From: Antedon mediterranea
Taxonomy: Eukaryota > Echinodermata > Crinoidea > Comatulida > Antedonidae
Reading direction: 5' to 3'
NCBI RefSeq assembly: GCF_964355755.1
Contig: NC_092671.1
Span: 6,397,001-6,461,000, forward strand
Length of the DNA: 64,000 bases
A program made the translations under genes and the position numbers. The notes beneath the pieces were generated by a model. It was not told the origin of the DNA. It did not search any database and was given only the letters and a program-made list of their open reading frames with translations. This document shows positions 53,938 through 64,000 of this stretch, piece after piece (position 1 is the first letter of the stretch; each line of letters begins with the position of its first letter).

Positions 53938-54755
53938 ACAAGAAAACCTCTTTGTCATTTCTTATTCTTTTGTAACATTAACAAGAAAACCTTTTTGCCA
54001 TTTCTCATACCTTTTCAACATTAACAAGAAAACCTCTTTACCATTTCTCATACTTTTGCAACATTAACAAATGAACATTTTTTTCCATTTCTTATTTTTT
54101 TGTAAAATTAACAAAAAAACTACTTTGCCATTTCTTATTCTTTTGTAACATTAACAAGAAAACCTCTTTGCCATTTCTTATTCATTTGTAACATTAACAA
54201 GAAAACCTCTTTGCAATTTCTTATTCTTTTGTAACATTAACAAGAAAAACTCTTTGCCATTTCTTATTCTTTGTAACATTAACAAGAAAAACTCTATGCC
54301 ATTTCTCATACTGTACTTTTGCAACATTAACAAGAACATTTTTTCCCATTTCTTATTTTTTTGTAAAATTAACAAGAAAACTACTTTGCCATTTCTTATT
54401 CCTTTATAACATTAACAAGAAAACCTCTTTGCCATTTCTTATTCCTTTATAACATTAACAAGAAAAACTCTCTGCCATTTCTTATTTTTTGTAACATATT
54501 AACAAAAAAATCTCTCTGCTATTTCTATTCTTTTGTAACATTAACAAGAAAACCTCTTTGCCATTTCTTATTCTTTTATAACATTAACAAGAAAAACTCT
54601 CTGCCATTTCTTATTTTTTGTTACATATTAACAAAAAAACCTTTCTGTTATTTCTATTCTTTTGTAACATTAACAAGAAAACCTCTTTGCCATTTCTTAT
54701 TCATTTGTAACATTAACAAGAAAACCTCTTTTCCATTTCTTATTCTTTTGTGGCA
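53938..54755. repeat. ~42-bp minisatellite, about 19 units
   Basis: Units read aacattaacaagaaaacctc then tttgccatttcttattcttttgt with point changes and occasional indels. In the KLHL18 intron just upstream of the BACK exon. The open frame it creates on the minus strand is a by-product. Confidence 0.93.
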
Positions 54756-57700
54756 TGAAAACCTCCCTGAGACACCAGAACATAAGAAAAACCAAAACTA
54801 ATCATTCTTCTCTGAAACCAACATTGTGGACATTGTTTCTAGACCAAGGATTATCTACATTACTTACTCCTTGCAAGATTGATCTAGATATGCCAAATAA
54901 CTATTTTTGAAGAACTGGATTCAATCAAGTTATTATGTGTAACTTTCTCTAATTGCGACATCAATGAGTTGCCATTTGTAGTTGTTACATTTCTTAATAT
55001 ATGAGGACTTCCATGTCAAGTCCTAGCCTGTAGGTCAACTACGATTGAAATTCCTTTTCTCAGAGGTAAGTAATAATGTAAATGGTAGCCATTTAATTTC
55101 AAAATTTAGGTTAATTAAGATGTTATATATAGACATGTGTCTTTCTACACTTGAACTGTAACTTCAGAAACAATATGACAACGTATTGTATATAAATTTG
55201 TTAAAATTATCTAGTAAGGTGGACAGTATAGTTTTGTATGGACAAAATAACTTGAGGTTAAAATTGGAAAGAATGATGAACAATGCAAATTTATATTTAT
55301 ATTTCTAATCTCTTCATAATTAATTGTTCATGTTGCAAAGAGGAAGAAATAAAGCCAGAATTAGAAATAACTGTTTTGATTCAATCCAGCTTTAAAATAA
55401 AAAATTCCAAAACTCTTTCATGTTCTGAAAAACAGAAAGTGAACTATAGATCTTTCAACTGATATAGGCCTACAGTAAGCTTCACTAGTCCGTCATAAAT
55501 AGTTCATGGACAAATGCTACAAACAACATACAGTAATATAAATAAAATAACATGATTATTTCAATACTTTAAACCTTTCATCCTCCATCATAGCTTTCAG
55601 ATTTAAATTTAATACCTAGGTATATATTAAAACGTCTCTAAAGGATATTCTAAAATGAGTCATTTTTAATTATAATATAATTAACTATTAACGTATAAAT
55701 TGTAATGACATCTGCCAGCAATGCAATAATACCTCTTGAGTATTTGTGAACACCAAATTACAAATATAGTTTTGATTAAAAACTCCCTTTGCAACTTGAA
55801 ATTAGAAGCTATATACAGTATAGAATATAAAACTTAGTGGAACGGTTTAAAGGTAAATGGAAGAAAAGTGGAAAAAGTGGAAGATATTGCAAGCATTAGC
55901 AAGAAGCAACGTACAGTACAGCTGCATTAAAGTTAAAAAAAGCGTTTAAACAGCGTTGAACACATCCTGGTTGATTGACCACCATTCGAGGGATATATTT
56001 AAAATCTAAAATCTGCAACAGTCTAACTATAAATCAGCAGACAGAACTAGTATGAGGAGATAAACCTGACCTCGTTTTATTTTCATACTAATAAAAAAAC
56101 TTTAAACCAAATCCAGGTCACCGTAGCAATTCAACAACGCACCAAGGACCGAAAAGCATCAACTTCATACCTTTTATTATAGAATACATTAATAAAGATC
56201 ATTTAGTTTGCACTTCAATCAGTTACATATTTAAATTCATCATTTCGTATCCTCCATTGGGAGTCTGCAATGTGACTTCTAATTTAGAATGTTTTGATTT
56301 GAACTCATCTTTAATTCTCAAATAGTCTTTTAAAAAAAGAAGTATAATTAAACAACAACACAGGGGATTGTATTATACTATCTTATTATCAATCATCCAC
56401 AAATAGAAAATAATAATTATTTCTTTAAATAAAAAATATTCATAGAAACAGTTTGATTGCTAAAGTAAGGTTTGGGATTCGCCGCGTATGTTTTCAACTT
56501 TTCAAATATTTTAAAATTAATACATTATTTCAATATAATTATATTGAAATAATAAGGGAAAAACATTTCAGCAAAAAAAGTGGGATAGATTATCAGTAAT
56601 AAAAAGATTGCTATGAGCAAAATACAGTGAAATACCAAAGACAAATTCTTAGTTGTGTTTGTATCTAGACTATAAACTGCCCATTATAATATCGCTCACT
56701 GATAATTTCAGGTGGAAAATATCAAAGTACTATATCGATACCTATTTAAAACAAAATGCTACTGCTGTGTTGGTGTAACAAGCACCCAGAAAAGAAGATA
56801 GGTGTTTTTATTTCTATATATTAGGATAGGGTTTGCAAACATAACATTGTGTTGGCTGAAGATTTAAAAAACCTGTTAAAATGTTTTTTATGTAACAACA
56901 AAGAAATTCATCATTTTGGAAATGTCAAAAAAAAAAAAAAGCAAAAATTTGTTTTTAAAGGGAAGGAAAAATGTATTCAGAGCATGGGGAATTACATTTT
57001 TTTCTTGATGACCTTTCATTTTACAGGTTTGAAGCATGTCTGGAAAAGATTATACTCTGATATTACTGTATGTTTTGATACTGAAAATGACACCTTTATA
57101 AACCAAAGTTACTTGATTATTTCCTATGAACAGTCACTATTGAACAAGTACAGTAAACAAACAAAAATATATAATAAAAAAAACACAAAATCGTTCTTCT
57201 TTCTAATTATGGTGGAAAAGACCAAAGTGGAATTTCACATCTTTTTAGATAAAAAAAAACCTACAAAAAAGTGTACAGTATTTTGATAACAGGGCTCCAA
57301 TAAAATTAGGTATCTACAGTATTATTGAATTACTTGTTCAGTTTAAAACTTTTAAATTGAGAGTGTGTTGTTTCTGTTTTTTCAGTCACAATTACCATGC
57401 TCATACATTAGACCATGTTCTGGTGAAACTTTTGATCAGAGGAAATAATTGAATTTTACACAACAATTTAACTACAAAACATTGGAGCATTATTACTGTA
57501 GCAGTGGATATAAAACAACCAATATAAATAATGGCATTTTGGCAGTGACAGTTGTTACACGTACAAGTTCTAACTATTACAAATTCAATTGAATTTACAG
57601 AGAGAAAACATAAACAATTGTTAAATGTAATGATACCTCAGAGGGCTGTTAACAAATAAATTAGAGTAAAAACAAATGGGATGAGGATAACAAAACTGTA

Positions 57701-60654
57701 ATAAATTCTGATTTGAAGTGATCTAATCACAAAAGGCATGAACCAGAAATATTTTATTGATGTTTGTTAACCGAGATAGATTGAAATGAAACAAATATCA
57801 TGGACAAAATTTTTTTATATAGATGTCTGTATGTTCAACCAAGATAAATAGGAATGAAGCAAATTGTCTATTGACCTTTTAGATGTAAATGAAAAAATAG
57901 TCTAATCAAGAGACAAAATGGAAACCTGGGAAACACTATAAAAAATGCTTTGCTGAAAAATTTGTTTTCTCTACACACACACTAGTGGTCACTAATTGGA
58001 AGGATATAGCAGTAAATGTCTTTAATTAGTGGCAAAACAAGGTGGAACTTTTTCAGAATGCAGAATTAGTATAAAAAACTTTTACCTCCTTATTCCAACA
58101 AAGCATTCACTCAAAGAAATCACTCAATAAACTTTGATTTTGGTATTTTAACTTAATCAAACTTTAAAACCATGTATTTGACATGAATAAACAATGAATG
58201 TATGAAAACCTATGCATTGTCTTTGCAAAAGAGCAACATTGTCAACGCTGTGCAACTTCTATACTTGGTTTTAAATACACACGTTTCAATTAATATTGTA
58301 CAAAAAGCAGTTTCTGTAAGCGTAACAATTTAAACTTGGTGAATGTAGTTTGTTCAAACAGGCACGTTTGCAATCAACGTCTACGTAGTGACATACATAT
58401 TAAGATTTGCCATCATTAACCTTTCTTTGATGTGCCAATGTACAAAAACACTATTAATTTTAGTTAAATTGCTCAATCTTCCGGCTGTAATCTGTACATT
58501 AATTTATTGGCATGTACCTTGTTCTCTACTTTATTTTGTTGTGATGTTGTATTGTATGTATGTACCTTTGATGGCGTAACCTTGCGTTTCATTTGGAAAA
58601 ATCAATAATAAAAACATGACAGCATTTTACAGTCCATGTTGGTGACTGACAATTATCAAATCATCTATATCTCAAATAATATTTCATGGAAAAGTACAGT
58701 ACATCTCAACAAAACTGTACCTATTAAATACTAAACATTTTTAAAATAAAAAATATTCAAATTTAGTAAATTAATAAATACAAACTTATACTGTAATAAG
58801 CAACAACAACATTTTTGTCTCTCAATTCTCAACACAGACTAATTTTATTTTAAAACTTTTTAAATAGATACAGTATTTTTGTTAAAAGAAGGTCTCAGCA
58901 ACAGAAGGTTGACTAACGCTATAAATACTGAATAGCATGTCCGGCTCGGAGCTCCGGTTGTCTCGTTCATTACCGGTTATCCACTTTACCTCGTAACCTA
59001 TATTGAAAACTTTGCAATGAAACTCAGGAATTCATAGTCATAAAAGCTACAACTGGTGACAACTTACTTACATCGTTTACATTGTAAATTTGTTTTTCCA
59101 ATAAATGTGAAAACGAAGAAATTGAATATTTAAGATGGAGATGGAGTAACCTGTTTTTAAGATTAATTAATAATAATGTCACTACAGTAGATTCAATAAT
59201 TTGATAAAGAAATAGGGTGGTTAAATCCTTTACAATGAACACACTCAGATCATCTGATTGATCTTGCCGACAGATAAAATCTTTGAATTTCTTACAACTT
59301 TGTGGCTCTGGCGCGGAGCGCAAAATAGTTTCCCCAAATTTGTTTTACTTGATTCATAAATATTATTATCTAAACTTTAGATTGATGACTTTTTTATTTT
59401 ACAAAAATTCGTCGCACATGAAAAAAAAACCGTTTGTTTTTACCCTACTTTTTAAGAGTTTTATATATGCTAATTAGTAATTAATTAGTCAAAATCTTAA
59501 AATTTCATCAAATTTTTTGAAACTTTACTAAATTATTGTCAAGATGCTAGTTAACGTAAGTGTAAAATATTAAAACGCTAGGTTGCTACGTTTGGCTTCC
59601 AGAGGCTGTTAAACTCAATGTAAATTATACACCAAAAAGTAACAAAATTGGCCGAAAATCGTTATTTTTCGATTTTCTCGAAAACTAAGCGATATTTTAC
59701 CAAACAATCTACACATCAGGTTTACTTACATCAAGGTCTACCAATGTGCAAAATATGAGCCAATTCGAAATTTTGACCCTTGCCACCTAATGTTTGATTT
59801 TTAGTGACTGGCTCTCTTAAATACTCTTTCAAAAGATGCATAGGTTCTTTTAAAGTGCACACAAGGCACCCCTGGACATTTTAAAGTTCTTATCCGAGAT
59901 AAGTTTTCTTACCAACAGAGGAGCGCCTTCAATGATATTATGACTATAGTTGCAGTGCCCTGTCTTTGATGACTACAGGAAATGTACTTCTAAATAAGAA
60001 CAATCGGTTTAAACTAAAATGTTTAATGGCCAACTGAGACAAGTTTTACTTCTAGGTTGGTCCCCATTTTATGCTTTGTATTATTTGTATGGCATTTGAT
60101 GAAATAATTTGAATTTGAATTTGAAAAAGTTTTCAAATTAATCTGATCAAGGTTAAGGTGAACTTAAAAAATACCATATATCCCAACTTTTGGTAACAAG
60201 ATACTGTTGATATTTGAATATCTACTGTAGAAAAATAAAAATGTTTTTTTTCTGTTGTTAAAGAACTTTGAAATGAGAGAGATGTTGTCGAATAAAAACA
60301 TGATATGCTAGCTAAAATATCAATTTTAACTACTGTGGATAATGTTACAGTAATGACTTCTTAATATCTGATTACTACCACATAAATGTTGAAATGGCAA
60401 GAGGAAATGATGAGGAATCAAAAACTACTGTACGATAATTATCAACATAACATTACAAGGCCTATAATCTTGCTTTATATTGTTTTTTTTTCAGGTGTTT
60501 AGTAGTGTTGATATGTCTGCCTTGAGTGAAAATACTGATCTGGTTTGTTAGATTCAAATGTAAAAAAACAAAACGGTTTGTTTTAATATAATAATTACAT
60601 AATATATTATGTTTTACGATTATAGGCAACATCTTATAAGAGAAAGATGCTCTC
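54756..60654. other. Large gene-free stretch, probably a KLHL18 5' intron
   Basis: AT-rich. At 57987-58002, ggtcactaattggaag is a one-off inverted relative of the satellite word cttccaattagcgacc. A LINE-like tail with ATTTGA repeats ends near 60124. The 145-codon frame at 56849-57286 is lysine-rich, interrupted by A-runs, and unlike any family I know. No BTB exon found. Confidence 0.45.
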
Positions 60655-60785
60655 CAGGTGGAATGCCATCCTGAGATGAGTAGTAGTAATTAGTACAGTA
60701 TTATTTATTTTTAATTAATTTATATGTAATTTTACTTTTTATGGACCAGATACAGTATTACGAAATAAAAGACTGAATGAATTAT
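60655..60785 (+). repeat. LINE-type 3' end, copy 2
   Basis: caggtggaatgccatcctga followed by an AT-rich tail ending aaataaaagactgaatgaat; it matches the reverse complement of 20640-20790. Confidence 0.5.
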
Positions 60786-60898
60786 TATAATTCTATTTTG
60801 CCAATTGTTCATGATTTCATAAATAATTTCCCGAATTCTTAATCAGCACCAACCGCTGTGACCGTTGTTATTACTAAAATGATTTGCATAAAAATTAT

Positions 60899-61086
60899 AC
60901 AAAATTATTGTATAAACATATTTTGTGCCCTGTTTTCTAAAAATTTGGCTACACAACATACAGCACATCCAAATGTGTGTCAGAAAAACAAGACAAAATT
61001 ATTGTATAAAACATATTTTGTGCCCTGTTTTCTAAAAGTTTGGCTACACAACATACAGCACATCCAAATGTATGTCAGACAAACAG
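60899..61086. repeat. Tandem duplication, two 94-bp units
   Basis: acaaaattattgtataaaca through ccaaatgtgtgtcag occurs twice (60899 and 60993) with only a few differences. Confidence 0.9.
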
Positions 61087-62467
61087 AGGGACCATAAAAT
61101 GTTGTAAAGTCAAAGCAGAAAAGCTATCAATATTTTGCTATCTATATTAAAGCGTGTCAGTATAGCCTCTAGACAATACATTGATACTAGCTTACTATAC
61201 GACTTGTATTAATTGCAACAACTACCTACACTTTGAGGTATGTTCAGATAAAATGTAAACAGAACGACTTGACTGGCAACAGATGTTGCTTTTAAACGCA
61301 GTTGTTTCGAGAAAATGACTTTTATACAGGGGATGTTATTTAAAACATTCCACTTAAGCGCATAATTGTACAAACTTAACGTTTGCAATCAATTTTATTG
61401 TTTTGATTATTTTAATTGTAAATATTATTTCTTTAAAATTTAAATGTACAAATGGGTATTGCATGCTATTGAAAATAAATAAGTGTCAAATCTAGTGAGA
61501 GATTTTGTTTTATGAAATTATAAAAATTGTACAATTCTGTGTGATATTGAGAGAGCAGCGAGTCACTACCTGCTACCGGATGGAATGGATTAACGATACA
61601 CACACTATAAACGAAAAGGATATTTTTGTATGTGAATGTTTCAATGTCATATCTGGATACACTAATCATCATGCTCCATCAACAATTATTTATTCCACAT
61701 GGATAATGAAAATCAGTATTAACCATGTGAGCGGAATAATATGGGAATAACAACCTACAATCCTCTCCCTCTTTTTTTTTTATTGGCGATACTAGACGTA
61801 CCATTTATTTTGTATCACCAGAATATACAGTATTTCTTTTACAAGAATATTTCTATAAGTTTAATCTAAATCATAATGAACGGAAAACATGGTATTTGAT
61901 ACAAAATGGGTTATGCAACGAGTTGCATTGGTCTTTTAAGATAAAAAACCACAGTACATAAAAAAATGTTATTTGGAGCCAGTTTTATACTGTTATTTAA
62001 ATATAATCAGTGCATCTATTGGTTTTTATAAAAAAATGTATTTAATCGTCTTCGTCTGGTTAGTCCCTCAAAGGACCCACAGTAGCCATCAGGGCAGGGC
62101 CTACCCTGATGAGAAACATATCCCCTAACCTTTTTGAATAGTACCAAGTTCTTGTGCAGTGTATGATTTAGAAGTTATAAATTAGGTCAAACTTATGATC
62201 ATTATGCACAACATGATCTGGAGCAAGCAGAGGCGTCAATGTTTTTATCATATTCCTACAGGTGACTGTAATAAACAGGAAACTCAGTTCATACAGTACA
62301 TATCACTTTCAATTTTAATAACTTGTTTAATGTTGAACACAATAATATTTATACACAACTACAGTAATACGTTTATAAAGTTATAAAATAAATTTAATAA
62401 AAAGAGTTTAATTTGATACTATGTAGAATACTTTCATTTATTTAATTGACATTTATATGAATTTAGC
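61087..62467. other. Gene-free AT-rich stretch
   Basis: Nothing recognised on either strand. Confidence 0.35.
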
Positions 62468-62630
62468 TTGGTTTTCACTTGGACGCAACGCAAGGACGTA
62501 ATTGCACCGCAAGTAATTTGACCAATCATGACGCGATGAATCACCCAACAGTCACTTTAAGCTTGACCGACATGGACATAATGCAACGACGGACGTAGGT
62601 GTACCGTAAGCGTTGAAGTGGAACCCAATC
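62468..62630. mobile_element. Short relative of the 38.4-kb palindromic MITE
   Basis: Begins ttggttttcacttggacgca and ends aagcgttgaagtggaaccca, an inverted pair with the GACGCAACG core. About 163 bp. Confidence 0.6.
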
Positions 62631-62777
62631 TTTATAAACAGTTTTAAGTTCCTCCTAATGATTACTTTTTGAGATGCTTATTTGGATTTTTTAACAACAA
62701 AAGATTTCCAACAAAAACAAGTCTGACATATGTATCCAATGCTGATCAACTGAATTTGAATAAAATTGATCTCATCT

Positions 62778-62840
62778 AAAGCTCTGTCCCACTGTACACT
62801 ATTTAACTTGGCAAAAAAAATGTGATGTACCCAAATATGG
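62778..62840. mobile_element. MITE family A fragment
   Basis: taaagctctgtcccactgta, then gtgatgtacccaaatatggt; the 3' half is missing. Confidence 0.6.
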
Positions 62841-62929
62841 TATAGTAGAGCAGTTAATGACATGAGCTGTGCATTTTATTACCAAAGCATGAAACTTGGC
62901 ACAAAGTTTCTTTGATGTATATAGATTCA

Positions 62930-63310
62930 AAATATCAGGGGGTGCCAAGTGTCCAACGTCCGGTATGGCGGCCATCTTGATTTCAAAATGGCCACCATAA
63001 AAACAAAAAATGTTCATATCTTGGCAACTATACACATTAGAGACTTAATTCTGGTCTCAAATTGTTCACAAACTATATATTTCTATTTGCTCTAATGAAA
63101 AGTTTCGTCCAAAAATGACCGGAAATGACATTTCTTACAGTTTGACCTTTGACCTCGTATTTGTATATCTCTGTAAACTACTGGTCATTTTCAATCGATT
63201 GTGGTGTCATTTTGTTGAGAATAAATACATTTATATTTGTAGTAATGAAACATTTTCACATAAAATGACCGGAAATACAATTTATGACCTTTGACATCAA
63301 TTTATTGATT
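62930..63310. repeat. Two loose ~150-bp direct repeats
   Basis: aaaatgaccggaaat and tgacctttgac occur twice (about 63113-63154 and 63260-63297) in the same order, preceded by a ggcggccatcttgatt word. Confidence 0.5.
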
Positions 63311-63754
63311 TTTAATTATGTGAATATACTGTAGGTGGTTTTTGTTGGTCTAAAGTGCACCTAATTTTGAACTTTAACCTGATAGGCGTAATTATATTAA
63401 ATGATTAATGGACTTAAATTGTATATAGTACATAAAATTGGTAAACATTGTGCTTGGTGGTACCATTAGTTCAATGATGTTGGCACCTTCTGATTCGCTA
63501 AAAGTTTTAATAGTTTGACAGAGGAAATAACATACATGTTATTGAATACCGTAAAACCTCGAAAAGGTGATATATGAGCTTCTTTTCGAGACAGACTGTA
63601 TTTGATTGTCAAATGAATAGTATGATGATCGTGTTTATATCAATATATTATTAATGACCTTACAAAGAACCCTTTCTATTTCAACAATTAAGCCACAGTT
63701 ATTCTACAATTTATTGTTTTCCAAGTGGTAGGCCTATTTTGATTGCATCTTATT

Positions 63755-64000
63755 TTTGTATGCTTCCTCGGTTAATATGGTCCTAACCCTCCTTCTTTGT
63801 CTGTAGATGGTATACCCCATTCTTTGTCTGTGGATGGTCTTATACCCGCTTCTGTGTCTGTTGATGGTATTATTACACCCCTTTCTTTATGTGTGGATGG
63901 TCTTACACCCATTTCTTTGTCTGTAGATGGTCTTACACCCCTTTGTCTGTGTATGGTCCTACACTCCCTTCTTTGTCTGTGGATGGTCCTACACCCCCTT
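63755..64000. repeat. ~30-bp minisatellite running off the right edge
   Basis: Units ttctttgtctgtggatggtc then ttacaccc, about eight copies with length variation; continues past the window end. Confidence 0.9.

Noticed and set aside
54178-54375. Minus-strand frame with repeated LLMLQ units
   Set aside because: Translation of the 42-bp minisatellite.
56849-57286. 145-codon plus-strand frame
   Set aside because: Low complexity, A-rich, no family resemblance and no splice or neighbour support.

Overview
This is animal nuclear DNA: AT-rich, dense in transposons, with spliced genes whose exons carry GT/AG junctions in consistent phase. The conserved proteins (lifeguard/TMBIM, NACA, KLHL18) are metazoan. 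The frequent TAGGCCTA-type words and the mix of MITEs, tRNA-type SINEs and CR1/L2-like LINEs would fit an invertebrate deuterostome such as an echinoderm or hemichordate, but that placement is only a guess. No bacterial, CRISPR or operon-like structure is present.

Layout. (1) 1-8.5 kb, minus strand: ten exons of a lifeguard/TMBIM (GRINA/FAIM2-like) Bax-inhibitor membrane protein, last exon off the left edge, introns full of MITEs and one SINE with a perfect 12-bp target duplication. (2) 9.5-12.8 kb: a ~132-bp satellite array of about 25 monomers with a ~663-bp higher-order unit. (3) 13.5-14.2 kb: (TA)n and two tandem tRNA-like units. (4) 15.3-21.1 kb, minus: a three-exon, 847-aa gene with a retroviral-type integrase (HHCC, D-58-D-35-E, GPY module) fused to an OTU cysteine-protease domain, best read as a Ginger-type transposase. 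(5) 18.9-24.4 kb: foldback repeats with GGTGGTC minisatellite arms. (6) 26.3-27.7 kb, plus: a five-exon 178-aa RRM protein resembling fungal Nop6. (7) 29.6-35.8 kb, minus: a complete NACA gene, 207 aa, with a long LINE ORF antisense in one intron. (8) 35.7-39.4 kb: a single-exon Merlin/ISXO2-like transposase between two inverted, ~98% identical copies of what looks like the NACA promoter and first exon. (9) 42.4-46.3 kb, plus: a complete second lifeguard gene (314 aa) with almost the same exon lengths as the first. (10) 50.0-53.8 kb, minus: the BACK and Kelch part of KLHL18; its BTB exons lie beyond the right edge. (11) 53.9-64 kb: mostly repeat DNA, probably the KLHL18 5' intron, ending in a minisatellite.

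The host genes have unrelated roles (cell-death/calcium control, nascent-chain handling, RNA binding, ubiquitin ligase adaptor), so I see no pathway cluster. The most interesting items are the integrase-OTU fusion, the inverted NACA promoter pair around a transposase, the two lifeguard paralogues with matching exon structure, and several new-looking TIR/foldback families. All exon joins are my own reading of splice sites and phase; no alignment or expression data were available.
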